From Streptomyces caeruleatus (lineage in GTDB: Bacteria; Actinomycetota; Actinomycetes; Streptomycetales; Streptomycetaceae), in the NCBI RefSeq assembly GCF_001514235.1, contig NZ_KQ948934.1, positions 186,001-250,000 on the forward strand: DNA of 64,000 nucleotides. Direction: 5' to 3'. The notes beneath the pieces were generated by a model. That model saw only the letters and a list, made by a program, of their open reading frames with translations. It was not told the DNA's origin and ran no database searches. The translations under genes were made by a program, and so were the position numbers. Shown piece after piece: positions 41,597-50,367 of this stretch. Each line of letters starts with the position of its first letter. Position 1 is the stretch's first letter.

Positions 41597-42744
41597 GACG
41601 AGTACGCGCTGTTCTCGTGGACGTAGTCGGCGGTCAGGTCGTTGGTCCAGATCGTGGCGGTCTCCGAGCCTGCCGCGAGGTCGGCGACGATGTGCACCTC
41701 GCGGTAGCGCATGTCGACCTTCTCGCGGTCCTCGCCGACGCCGCCGTTCTTGCACACCCACACGCCGTTGATGGCGACGTTGAGCTGGTCGGGCTCGAAG
41801 GCGGCGGACGTCGTGCCGATCGCGGAGAGGACGCGGCCCCAGTTGGGGTCCTCGCCGTGGATGGCGCACTTGAGGAGGTTGTTGCGGGCGATGGAGCGGC
41901 CCACCTCGACGGCGTCGTCCTCGGTCGCGGCGTTGACCACCTCGACCTTGATGTCCTTGCTGGCGCCCTCGGCGTCCCGGATCAGCTGCTGGCCGAGGTC
42001 GTCGCAGACGGTCCGTACGGCGGCCGCGAACTCCTCGTATCGCGGGGTGACTTCGGAGGACCCGGAGGCGAGCAGCAGCACGGTGTCGTTGGTGGACATG
42101 CAGCCGTCGGAGTCGACGCGGTCGAAGGTGACCTTGGTGGCGGCGCGCAGGGCCCGGTCCAGGACGTCGTTGTCGAGGTCGGCGTCGGTGGTGAGGACGA
42201 CCAGCATGGTGGCGAGGCCGGGGGCGAGCATGCCCGCGCCCTTGGCCATGCCGCCGACGGTCCAGCCGTCCTTGGTGACGACGGACGTCTTGTGGACGGT
42301 GTCGGTGGTCTTGATGGCGATGGCGGCCTTCTCGCCGCCGTGCTCGGAGAGCTGCGCGGCGGCGGTCTCGACGCCGGGGAGGAGCTTGTCCATGGGAAGG
42401 AGGACGCCGATGAGACCGGTGGAGCAGACGGCGATCTCGATGGCGCCGCGGCCGAGGACCTCGGCGGCCTTCTCGGCGGTGGCGTGGGTGTCCTGGAAGC
42501 CCTTGGGGCCCGTACAGGCGTTGGCGCCGCCGGAGTTGAGGACGACGGCGGAGACCTGGCCGCTCTTCAGGACCTGCTCGGACCACTGGACCGGCGCGGC
42601 CTTCACGCGGTTGGAGGTGAAGACACCGGCGGCGGCGCGGCGGGGCCCGGTATTGACCACGAGGGCCAGGTCCGGGTTGCCGTTCTCCTTGATCCCGGCG
42701 GCGATGCCCGCCGCCGTGAATCCCTTTGCTGCCGTCACGCTCAC
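41593..42744 (-). CDS. argJ: Bifunctional glutamate N-acetyltransferase/ornithine acetyltransferase
   Basis: A 383-residue ArgJ. It is made as a precursor that cleaves itself before the Thr in APGLATMLVVLTTDA; both sides of the site are intact. It recycles acetyl from acetylornithine to glutamate. The start is GTG 42742-42744, overlapping the argC stop (GTGA). The C-terminal part has NWGRVLSAIG and DLTADYVHENSAYSS. Confidence 0.97.
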   Translation of the reverse strand: MSVTAAKGFTAAGIAAGIKENGNPDLALVVNTGPRRAAAGVFTSNRVKAAPVQWSEQVLKSGQVSAVVLNSGGANACTGPKGFQDTHATAEKAAEVLGRGAIEIAVCSTGLIGVLLPMDKLLPGVETAAAQLSEHGGEKAAIAIKTTDTVHKTSVVTKDGWTVGGMAKGAGMLAPGLATMLVVLTTDADLDNDVLDRALRAATKVTFDRVDSDGCMSTNDTVLLLASGSSEVTPRYEEFAAAVRTVCDDLGQQLIRDAEGASKDIKVEVVNAATEDDAVEVGRSIARNNLLKCAIHGEDPNWGRVLSAIGTTSAAFEPDQLNVAINGVWVCKNGGVGEDREKVDMRYREVHIVADLAAGSETATIWTNDLTADYVHENSAYSS

Positions 42745-43769
42745 GGCGCAACTCCGATCGTCGTCAGTGCGGTGGTCTCGGCGAGACCCAGGGCGAGGTT
42801 CATGCTCTGGACGGCACCACCGGCGGTGCCCTTGGTCAGGTTGTCGATGGCGCTGATCGCGATGATCCGGTTCGCGGCGGCGTCGTACGCGACCTGCACC
42901 TGAACGGCGTTCGAACCGTAGACGGACGCCGTGGCGGGCCACTGTCCCTCCGGCAGGAGGTGGACGAAGGGCTCGTCGGCGAAGGCCTTCTCGTAGGCGG
43001 CGCGCACGGAGTCCGCGGTGACACCGGGGCGGGCGTTCGCGCTGCACGTGGCGAGGATGCCGCGGGGCATCGGGGCGAGGGTCGGCGTGAAGGAGACGGA
43101 CACCCGCTCCCCCGCCGCGCCGCTGAGGTTCTGGATCATCTCGGGCGTGTGCCGGTGGCCGCCGCCGACGCCGTACGGCGTCATGGAGCCCATGACCTCG
43201 CTGCCCAGCAGGTGGGGCTTGGGCGCCTTGCCCGCGCCGGAGGTGCCGGAGGCGGCGACGATCACGGCGTCGGGCTCGGCGAGGCCGGCGGCGTAGGCCG
43301 GGAAGAGGGCGAGCGAGACGGCGGTCGGGTAGCAGCCGGGTACCGCGATGCGCTTGGACCCCGTAAGCCGAGCGCGGCCACCCGGCAGTTCGGGGAGGCC
43401 GTACGGCCAGGTGCCGGCGTGCGGGGAGCCGTAGAACGTCTCCCAGTCGGCCGCGTCCTTCAGCCGGAAGTCGGCCCCCATGTCGACGACGAGGACGTCC
43501 GGGCCGAGCTGCTCGGCGACGGCGGCGGACTGTCCGTGGGGCAGGGCGAGGAAGACGACGTCGTGTCCGGCGAGGACCTCGGTGGTCGTCTCCTGGAGTA
43601 TGCGGTCGGCGAGGGGCAGCAGGTGCGGCTGGAGCGCGCCGAGCCGCTGTCCCGCGTTCGAGTTGCCGGTCAGGGCCCCGATCTCGACCTCGGGGTGCGC
43701 CAGGAGCAGACGCAGCAGTTCCCCGCCCGCGTATCCGCTCGCTCCGGCCACTGCCGCACGTACCGCCAT
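42741..43769 (-). CDS. argC: N-acetyl-gamma-glutamyl-phosphate reductase
   Basis: A 342-residue ArgC: NADP-binding AAVAGASGYAGGELLRLL at the start, and PGCYPTA with the catalytic Cys. It reduces acetylglutamyl phosphate to the semialdehyde. ATG 43769 is preceded by TAGGAGGAGG, a strong ribosome binding site. First gene of argCJBDR; its promoter overlaps two ARG-box-like repeats at 43790-43823. Confidence 0.97.
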   Translation of the reverse strand: MAVRAAVAGASGYAGGELLRLLLAHPEVEIGALTGNSNAGQRLGALQPHLLPLADRILQETTTEVLAGHDVVFLALPHGQSAAVAEQLGPDVLVVDMGADFRLKDAADWETFYGSPHAGTWPYGLPELPGGRARLTGSKRIAVPGCYPTAVSLALFPAYAAGLAEPDAVIVAASGTSGAGKAPKPHLLGSEVMGSMTPYGVGGGHRHTPEMIQNLSGAAGERVSVSFTPTLAPMPRGILATCSANARPGVTADSVRAAYEKAFADEPFVHLLPEGQWPATASVYGSNAVQVQVAYDAAANRIIAISAIDNLTKGTAGGAVQSMNLALGLAETTALTTIGVAP

Positions 43770-43789
43770 GGAATCCTCCTCCTAGATGG

Positions 43790-43823
43790 CATGACTATAC
43801 GTTTCGCTGCACGTTTATGCAAT
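43790..43823 (-). promoter_or_regulatory. argC promoter with two ARG boxes
   Basis: On the minus strand TTGCAT (43817-43822), a 17-bp spacer and TATAGT (43794-43799). TTGCATAAACGTGCAG covers the -35 and AAACGTATAGTCATGC the -10; both resemble ArgR half-site pairs, so ArgR would block RNA polymerase here. Confidence 0.75.
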
Positions 43824-43942
43824 CTTGGCTGGATACCGCCGCCCACCCGGCGCGGCGGGCACGGAAAACCGGCTTTGTCCGTGTCATGTCCATGAGCTAG
43901 TGTCCCCGGGCACGTGTCAGGGGATCACAGCAGGTGGGGGAC

Positions 43943-44647
43943 ATGGCCGAAAAGATCGGCTCGCCCGAAAAGGGCCACAACGCTTGGGGGCAGGCCGTCG
44001 CGGCCGTGGCGTTGTTCGCGGCACTCGGGGGCGGTCTGTGGGCGTCCGAAGTGGCGTCCGGGAACGGGAGCAGTGGCCCGTCGGCCGCCAGCTGCTCCGA
44101 CGACAAGGCCGACGAGAAGCCCGGGAAGGCGACGGGCCGGGTGACCGGAGCGCAACTGTGCGAGGCACTGCTGCGGCCCGACCTCGCGGAGCTGCTGGGC
44201 ACACCGACGGAGACCGCGAAGACCGCCTTCGGCAATGACGGCTCCGTCGGACTCGAAGGCGGCAAGAGCACTCCCATGCCCACGGCCGAGGTCGAGTTCG
44301 ACACCTACACCGTGACGCTGTCGGCCACCTACGACGACCTCCCGGTGACCGCGTCCTATGAAGTACTGGGATGGGACGAGACGCAGCGCACGGTGCTGGG
44401 CCGTCCGGCGGTTCTGTACTCGAACCGGACCATCAGGATCAACTTCCGCCTCGACGGTGGCGACGCGCAGAGCGGTACCGGCGTCCCGCTCCGTTCCCTC
44501 ATGGTCGCTCAGGACACCAAGGACAGCGGCGGCTCCTACGACGTGACCCTGTGGCGCGCGGACGGCATGGTGCCGGACGACGCCGTACTGCTCCGGGTCG
44601 CCGAAAAGGTGCTGCCGACGGTCCCGGGGTGGACCGCCGGCAGCTGA
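43943..44647 (+). CDS. Membrane-anchored protein, DUF6215-like
   Basis: A 234-residue protein. A membrane helix (AVAAVALFAALGGGLWASEV, residues about 17-36) anchors an outer domain that has a Cys pair (SAASCSDD, GAQLCEALL) and a beta-rich core (VEFDTYTVTLSATYDDLPVT, YDVTLWRADGMVPDDAVLLR). The resemblance to DUF6215 proteins is from memory and uncertain. ATG 43943 is preceded by AGGTGGGGG; GTG 43934 is also in frame. It is divergent from argC. Confidence 0.78.
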   Translation: MAEKIGSPEKGHNAWGQAVAAVALFAALGGGLWASEVASGNGSSGPSAASCSDDKADEKPGKATGRVTGAQLCEALLRPDLAELLGTPTETAKTAFGNDGSVGLEGGKSTPMPTAEVEFDTYTVTLSATYDDLPVTASYEVLGWDETQRTVLGRPAVLYSNRTIRINFRLDGGDAQSGTGVPLRSLMVAQDTKDSGGSYDVTLWRADGMVPDDAVLLRVAEKVLPTVPGWTAGS

Positions 44648-44662
44648 GCGCCCCGGGCGCCC

Positions 44663-47143
44663 TTACCTCTGCTTGATCCGCAGGAACGTGACGGAGTTCG
44701 CCGGGAAGGTGTACGTGAACTTGGCGGCCACGCCCCGGAAGGTGGACGTCACCGGGGTCACCGGCGTGTCCGTCTCGGTGTTCACGGCGTCCTGGTCGGC
44801 GGCCAGCGTGGTCACGCGGGCGGTGGAGGCGACCTTGGCGCCGCCGAGGTCGACGGCCGTACGGGCCTCGGCGGACTGGGCGTTGACGACCTTGACGATC
44901 AGGTCACCGGTCCTCGCGTCCTCGGTGACGACCTGGCGGAACGGCTCGGCCGGCTTGTCGTCGGTGAAGCTGCCCCACTCCTTGCCGTCGAGGAGCAGGG
45001 TGACCTGGCGGCCGCGCACCTTGATGTCGATGTCGTAGGCGCGGCCGGTCTCGATCGACCCGGGCTTCGTCATCAGGGTGCCCTTGCCGCCGTCGACGGC
45101 CTGCTCGATCGCGGACTGGGTGTTGTTCCAGCCGCCCAGGTTCCACCAGTAGTAGTTGCCGGTGTCCTTGACGCCGAAGGCGACGAGGAAGCCCTCCTTG
45201 CCGGACTTCTTGGTGGCCTTCACCTGCAGGTCGTAGTCCTTCCAGGCCGGGTCGCCCGCCGTGACCAGGGTGTTCTCGGCTGCGGCGTCGGTCTGCACGT
45301 ACTGGCCGTCCTGGATGCTCCAGCTGCCCGCGCCACTGTGCGTCCACTTCGAGGCGTCACCGGAGAAGTCGTCGCTGAGCAGCGTCGAGCCGTCGGCCGA
45401 GGTGACCTTGACGTCGTCGTACGCGGCGCTGGTCGCCCATGTGGACAGGCCGACGGCGCCGGTGATGGGGCCGCTGACGTTCGGCGTCGTGGTGGCCTTC
45501 GAGGGGACGACACGGGCACCGACGTTGTTCATGAACAGCCTCTGGACCTCGTAGTTGGCCGAGTTCCAGGAGGCGCGGTTGTTGAACCAGATCATGTCCG
45601 GCCGCCACTGGACGTAATCCTCGTTGGCGAGCAGCGGGGCGTACGAGGCGAGCTTGACGACGTCCGCGTTGCGCTCCAGGCCGGTCATGAAGGCGGCTTC
45701 GGAGAGGCCGTTCTTCCAGGCGTTGCCCTGGGAGGCGTACTCGCCGAGGAAGACCTTGGGGCCGCTGCGGTCGTAGGAGTCGTAGCGGTCGTTGTTCTGG
45801 AGGAACCAGTTCGGGGTGTTGTAGTAGTGCTCGTCGACCATGTCGACGTTCGCCTCGCGGTTCAGCTTCCAGGCGGTGTCGAAGGTCGTGCCGGAGTCGT
45901 CGGGGCCGGAGTTGGAGACGACGGTGATGTCCGGGTACTTGGCCTTGATGGCGGCGCGGAACTGCTGGAACCGCGCGAAGAACTCGTTCGGGAGGTTCTC
46001 CTCGTTGCCGACCCCGAGGGTGGTCAGGTGGAAGGGCTTGGGGTGGCCCATCTGTGCGCGCACCTTGCCCCACTTGGAGGTCGCCGGGCCGTTGGCGAAC
46101 TCGATGAGGTCGAGCGTGTCCTGGATGTGCCGCTTGAGCAGCGCCTCGTTGTCGGTGGCCTTGTTCTGGCCGCAGCCGGTCACCAGGGCGGGGACGACGG
46201 GCAGCGGCATGGCGCCGATGTCCTCGGAGAAGCGGAAGTACTCGTAGTAGCCGAGGCCGTAACTCTGGTTGTATCCCCAGAAGTTGGCGTTGGTGGCGCG
46301 CTGCTCGACCGGGCCGATGGTGTCCTTCCACTGGTAGCTGCGCTTGCGCTGCCAGCCGGAGGCCTCGCTGTAGTCCTCCATCGAGCCGGTGTTGACCAGG
46401 CAGCCGCCGGGGAAGCGCACGAAGCCCGGCTTCAGCGCGGCGATCTTCTCGGCGAGGTCCTTGCGCAGACCGTTCGGCTGGTTCTTGTAGGTGTCGCGCG
46501 GGAACAGCGACACCTCGTCGAACGCGGCGGCTCCGGTCGAGGCCACGGTGAGGCGGCCGCGGTTGCTGGTGCGGGTCGCGGTGAAGCTGGCCCTGTACTT
46601 GGCCCAGCCGCCCTTCACGGCCACCTGGCGGGCGGTGGCGAGCGTGCCGGCGGCGTCCTTCAGGGAGACGGTGAGCGTGGTGCCGCTCTCGGCGCGGGCC
46701 CATACGGAGAAGTCGTACTTCTTGCCCTGGTCGACCCGGATGCCGGTGTTGTATCCGGCGTTGGTGACGGCCGAACCGGCGCCCAGGGAGAGGTAGTTGC
46801 GGTTGCGTTCGTTGAGCCGGCCGGCGTCGTTCACGACCTGGGCCGTGCCGCCGACCGTCCAGGACGTCAGGGGCGTGTACGAGCCGTTGTCAGCGGTTGA
46901 GTACTCGAAGGACCGGTTCTGCACGAGCTCGGCGTACAGTCCGCCGTCCGCGGCCCGGTTGATGTCCTCGAAGAAGACGCCGTACATCGTGTCGTCGATC
47001 GTCGCGCCCTTGGCGGCCGGGTCGACGGTGATCGCGTAGTCGGTGACGTCCTCGGCGTGGGCGGGCGACGGGATGAGACCGGCTGCCACCAGGAAGGCGG
47101 TGGCTGCGAGGCCGAATCTCCAGCGGCTGGAATTGCGTGGCAT
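44663..47143 (-). CDS. Secreted alpha-L-arabinofuranosidase (GH51)
   Basis: An 826-residue secreted enzyme. Signal peptide of about 30 residues (FGLAATAFLVAAGLIPSPAHA). A carbohydrate-binding-like domain lies at about 80-190, then the GH51 barrel with acid/base Glu in TTLGVGNEENLP and nucleophile Glu in KVFLGEYASQG. After TGAVGLSTWATSAAYDDVKV there is an inserted 3-keto-disaccharide-hydrolase-like (DUF1080) beta domain, then the C-terminal arabinofuranosidase domain to the end. It removes arabinose from plant polymers. ATG 47143; two TTCGAA motifs lie just upstream. Confidence 0.92.
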   Translation of the reverse strand: MPRNSSRWRFGLAATAFLVAAGLIPSPAHAEDVTDYAITVDPAAKGATIDDTMYGVFFEDINRAADGGLYAELVQNRSFEYSTADNGSYTPLTSWTVGGTAQVVNDAGRLNERNRNYLSLGAGSAVTNAGYNTGIRVDQGKKYDFSVWARAESGTTLTVSLKDAAGTLATARQVAVKGGWAKYRASFTATRTSNRGRLTVASTGAAAFDEVSLFPRDTYKNQPNGLRKDLAEKIAALKPGFVRFPGGCLVNTGSMEDYSEASGWQRKRSYQWKDTIGPVEQRATNANFWGYNQSYGLGYYEYFRFSEDIGAMPLPVVPALVTGCGQNKATDNEALLKRHIQDTLDLIEFANGPATSKWGKVRAQMGHPKPFHLTTLGVGNEENLPNEFFARFQQFRAAIKAKYPDITVVSNSGPDDSGTTFDTAWKLNREANVDMVDEHYYNTPNWFLQNNDRYDSYDRSGPKVFLGEYASQGNAWKNGLSEAAFMTGLERNADVVKLASYAPLLANEDYVQWRPDMIWFNNRASWNSANYEVQRLFMNNVGARVVPSKATTTPNVSGPITGAVGLSTWATSAAYDDVKVTSADGSTLLSDDFSGDASKWTHSGAGSWSIQDGQYVQTDAAAENTLVTAGDPAWKDYDLQVKATKKSGKEGFLVAFGVKDTGNYYWWNLGGWNNTQSAIEQAVDGGKGTLMTKPGSIETGRAYDIDIKVRGRQVTLLLDGKEWGSFTDDKPAEPFRQVVTEDARTGDLIVKVVNAQSAEARTAVDLGGAKVASTARVTTLAADQDAVNTETDTPVTPVTSTFRGVAAKFTYTFPANSVTFLRIKQR

Positions 47144-47269
47144 GGATACTCCGCGGCTCGAAGTTCGAAATATCAAACGCTGATCAGCACTTCGAACGGC
47201 AAGATAGGGAGGGTGATCCGGAGCGTCAACGGGTCGCGCGGGAACGAAATTGCCGGAAGCGAGGAGCGG

Positions 47270-47713
47270 ATGGGCGAGTTCTGGCCAGTACCGGATGCGC
47301 TGACGTATCTGGCCGGGGGCTGGCGGGTCGAGCGGTCGGTGCGGGATCTGGCGAGCGGGGAGGAGGGGGAGTTCTCCGGTACGACGGTTTTCGGCCCACT
47401 GGAGGACGGGGGCCTGCTGCACCACGAGTCAGGCACTTTCCGCTGGCGTGGAGTCCCGCGCCCCGCCGAGCGCACCCTGCGCTTCCTCCCGGGCGGCTCA
47501 CCCGGCACGGCGGACGTCCACTTCGCCGACGGCCGCTTCTTCCACGACCTGAACCTGACGACCGGCTCTCACGTCACCGACCACCCGTGCTCGGCCGACC
47601 TCTACCGGGGCGAGTTCACCGTCCGGGACGAGAACCACTGGCGGACGGTGTGGCGGGTACGGGGGCCGGCGAAGGACCTCCTCCTCACCACGGACTACGC
47701 CCGCGAGGGCTGA
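47270..47713 (+). CDS. DUF6314-family protein
   Basis: A 147-residue protein: DALTYLAGGWRVERSVRD at the start, FGPLEDGGLLHHESGTFRW, and GEFTVRDENHWRTVWRVRGPAKD at the end, matching the small beta-barrel DUF6314 family of unknown function. ATG 47270 has GAGGAG 4 bp upstream. Its end overlaps the convergent histidine phosphatase gene by 19 bp. It is divergent from the arabinofuranosidase gene. Confidence 0.85.
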   Translation: MGEFWPVPDALTYLAGGWRVERSVRDLASGEEGEFSGTTVFGPLEDGGLLHHESGTFRWRGVPRPAERTLRFLPGGSPGTADVHFADGRFFHDLNLTTGSHVTDHPCSADLYRGEFTVRDENHWRTVWRVRGPAKDLLLTTDYAREG

Positions 47714-48288
47714 GTGGGCGCCCCGTCGAGGCGGAGGTTCCAACGGCCCGCGTGGCCGGTCACGGTGGTGGTCGACAGGGGGCGTACGTCGATGTTCCAG
47801 TAGGTGGCGGGGGGTGCCTTCAGCGCGTAGACCAGGGCGGCCCGGATCACGGACGGCTCGGCCACGGCGACGATCCGGCCGCCGTCCTCCACGGGCCGCG
47901 TGTCGAGCCATCCGCCGACCCGGCCGATGAACGCGAGCAGGGACTCCCCGCCGTGCGGCGTGCCGCGCGGGTCGGCGAGCCAGGCGTCCACCGCGTCCGG
48001 TTCCCGGGCCATCGCCTCGCCCAGGGTGAGCCCGCGCCAGCGGCCCATGTCACAGTCGCGCAGGGCGAGTTGGACGAGCGGCGCGTAGCCGAGGGCGTCG
48101 CCGGTGGCGCGGCTGCGCGGGGTCGGCGAGCAGTAGCGCAGCTCGGCCGCCGCCAGCGGCAGCAGGTCGCGCGCGACGCGCTGGACCTCGTCCCAGCCGG
48201 CCTGGTCCAGCGGCCGGTCGTCCTCGAAGCGCTCGGCGAGCAGCGGGGAGCTGCGCGCGGCGGCGACGAACGTGACCCGAAGCGACAT
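47695..48288 (-). CDS. Histidine phosphatase-family protein with altered active-site motif
   Basis: A 197-residue phosphoglycerate mutase-like protein. The usual catalytic RHG is replaced by TFVAAARSSPLLAERFED, so the nucleophilic His is absent at that site. Other parts of the fold remain: CSPTPRSRATGDAL, DMGRWRGLTLGEA, TPHGGESLLAFIGRVGGWL and VAEPSVIRAALVYAL (normally SHG/SHA). It is thus probably a catalytically inactive member with a binding or regulatory role. ATG 48288. Confidence 0.8.
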   Translation of the reverse strand: MSLRVTFVAAARSSPLLAERFEDDRPLDQAGWDEVQRVARDLLPLAAAELRYCSPTPRSRATGDALGYAPLVQLALRDCDMGRWRGLTLGEAMAREPDAVDAWLADPRGTPHGGESLLAFIGRVGGWLDTRPVEDGGRIVAVAEPSVIRAALVYALKAPPATYWNIDVRPLSTTTVTGHAGRWNLRLDGAPTQPSRA

Positions 48289-48361
48289 GCGGCGATGGTG
48301 TGTCGCGAAGGTGCGCAGGTCAAGAGGCGTTGTACAGGCGTGACCGAGGGTGGACGGAGCT

Positions 48362-48805
48362 TCACTGGAAGTAGAGCGCCATCCATTGGTCGGGGTTGTC
48401 CAGCCTTGCGAACCCGAGCTTCTCGTAGACCCCGTGCGCGTCCTGCGTCGCGAGCAGCATCCGCCGCAGGCCGTACGGCCGCAGATGCTCGCGCACCGCC
48501 GCGACGAGCGCCGTCCCGATGCCCTTGCCGCGCACCGACGGGTCGACGTACACGTCACACAGCCACGCGAACGTCACCCGGTCCGTGATGACCCGGGCAT
48601 ACGCCACCTGCTCCCCCGAAACCGCCTCGTACACCCCGAAGTTCAGCGACCCCTCGATCGCCCGGTCCTGCTTCTCCCGCGCCCGCCCCATCGCCCAGTA
48701 CGCGTCGGTGGACAGCCACCGGTGCACTCGTTCGGCGTCGATGCGCCGGACGTCGGTCGAGATCTCGTAGCCGTCGGCGAGGGGCAGGGGCAGGGCGTCG
48801 GTCAT
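48362..48805 (-). CDS. GNAT-family N-acetyltransferase
   Basis: A 147-residue single-domain GNAT: GYEISTDVRRIDAERVHRWL start, DVYVDPSVRGKGIGTALVAAVREHL acetyl-CoA loop, LATQDAHGVYEKLGFARLDNP end. It resembles YjgM/ArsN-type small acetyltransferases; substrate unknown. ATG 48805. Confidence 0.87.
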   Translation of the reverse strand: MTDALPLPLADGYEISTDVRRIDAERVHRWLSTDAYWAMGRAREKQDRAIEGSLNFGVYEAVSGEQVAYARVITDRVTFAWLCDVYVDPSVRGKGIGTALVAAVREHLRPYGLRRMLLATQDAHGVYEKLGFARLDNPDQWMALYFQ

Positions 48806-48933
48806 GCGGCGAGATTCGCAGGCCGGGGCGGCGGGCGTCGAGCGGTTTTCACACCCGGTCGGGACGACGGCCGCGGACGTCGGCCGAGTTGCCCCGCAGC
48901 GCAGCCCTCGCCGCGCCCCGCCCCGCCCCGCGG

Positions 48934-50367
48934 CTAGCGCACCTCGTCCCACGCCCCCCGCAGTCGCCGCACCCCCTCCACGATCTCCCCGGCCCCGGCC
49001 ACCGCCGCGAAGCTCAACCGCAGGTGCCCCGCCGGGGGCTCGGCGCTGAAGTACGGGCGGCCGGGGGTGATCGCGACGCCGGTGCGCAGGGCGGCCGAGG
49101 TCAGGGCGGGTTCGTCGGTGCCGTCGGGCAGGCGGAGCCAGAGGTGGTAGCCGCCGGACGGGATGTGCGGGAGGGAGAGCTCGGGCAGGTGCAGGCGCAG
49201 GCCCGCGGTCATGACGTCGCGGCGGGCCCGGAGTTCGGCCGACAGGGTCCGCAGATGGCGGGGCCAGGCGGGCGAGCCGACGAGTTCCAGGGCCGCCTCC
49301 TGGAGGGGGCGGGGCACGAAGAAGGTGTCGACGACCTGGATGGCCCGCAGCCGTTCCAGCACCGGTCCGCGCGCGGTGAGGGCACCGACCCGAAAGCTGG
49401 GCGAGGTGGCCTTGGTGAGCGAGCAGACATGGACGACGACGCCGTCGGGGTCGTCGGCGGCGAGCGGACGCGGCAGCGGACCCGCGTCCTCGTGCACCAG
49501 GCGCCGTACGAAGTCGTCCTCCACGACGAAGGCACCGGCCTCGCGCGCGATGCGCAGCACCTCCGGGCGGCGCTCGGGGGCGAGGACCGCGCCGGTCGGG
49601 TTCTGGAAGAGCGGCTGGCAGACGAAGACGCGGGCGCCGGTGGCGCGGAACGCGTCGGCGAGCAGGGCCGGCTTCACCCCGTCCGAGTCCACCGGTACGG
49701 GCACCGGGCGCAGTCCGGCCGCGCGGGCGATGGCCAGCATGCCGGGGTAGGTGGGCGACTCGACCAGTACCGGCGCGCCGGGCGGGGCGAGCGCACGCAG
49801 TGCGGTGGTCAGCGCGGACTGGCCGCCCGCGGCGATCAGCACCTCGGCGGCGGTGACGGTGCCGCCGATCTCGCGGGCGAACCACTCGCGCAGCTCGGGC
49901 AGTCCGTCCAGGGGCGGCCTGCCCCAGGCGCCGGGCCGGCGGCCGGCCCGGGACAGCGCCGCGGCCATGGCCTTCTCGGGCTGGAGCAACGGGTGGGGGT
50001 AGCCGCCGCTGAACTCGATCACTCCGGGCGGCGGCGTGGCGAGACAGACGGTGACGCCGGAGGCGTCCACGGTGCGCGGTACGACGTCGGCGGCACCGTC
50101 GGCGCTGAGGGCGACCTCCTGCCAGGAGGTGTCGCCCGCCGCCGCGAGCGGGGTGCGCGGCCGGGCGCGGAAGGCGCCGGCGCCGGGCCGGGTCACCACC
50201 AGCCCCTCGGCGGTGAGCTGCGCCAGGGCGCGCGAGACCGTCACCGGGCTCACCCGGAACCGCTCGACGAGCGACCGGCTCGACGGGAGCTTTCCACCGG
50301 GCGAGTAGCGGTCAAGTTCTCTTCGCAGCTGTTCCGCCAGGTCAGCCACGCTGCTACGCTCTTGCAT
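48934..50367 (-). CDS. MocR/GntR-family regulator with aminotransferase domain
   Basis: A 477-residue fusion. Residues about 1-70 are a GntR winged helix (LAEQLRRELDRYSPGGKLPSS, VSPVTVSRALAQLTAEGLV). The rest is a fold-type I aminotransferase-like domain (LIAAGGQSALTTALRAL, VESPTYPGML, QNPTGAVLAPERR, VVEDDFVRRL, CSLTKATSPSFRVG with the PLP lysine). MocR proteins sense PLP or aminated compounds and control neighbouring genes. ATG 50367 overlaps the start of the divergent EamA gene. Confidence 0.9.
   Translation of the reverse strand: MQERSSVADLAEQLRRELDRYSPGGKLPSSRSLVERFRVSPVTVSRALAQLTAEGLVVTRPGAGAFRARPRTPLAAAGDTSWQEVALSADGAADVVPRTVDASGVTVCLATPPPGVIEFSGGYPHPLLQPEKAMAAALSRAGRRPGAWGRPPLDGLPELREWFAREIGGTVTAAEVLIAAGGQSALTTALRALAPPGAPVLVESPTYPGMLAIARAAGLRPVPVPVDSDGVKPALLADAFRATGARVFVCQPLFQNPTGAVLAPERRPEVLRIAREAGAFVVEDDFVRRLVHEDAGPLPRPLAADDPDGVVVHVCSLTKATSPSFRVGALTARGPVLERLRAIQVVDTFFVPRPLQEAALELVGSPAWPRHLRTLSAELRARRDVMTAGLRLHLPELSLPHIPSGGYHLWLRLPDGTDEPALTSAALRTGVAITPGRPYFSAEPPAGHLRLSFAAVAGAGEIVEGVRRLRGAWDEVR

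Noticed and set aside
47695..48558. Longer start for the histidine phosphatase gene
   Set aside because: The extra 90 residues are Arg/Ser-rich and antisense to the acetyltransferase gene; the ATG at 48288 gives a normal N-terminus.
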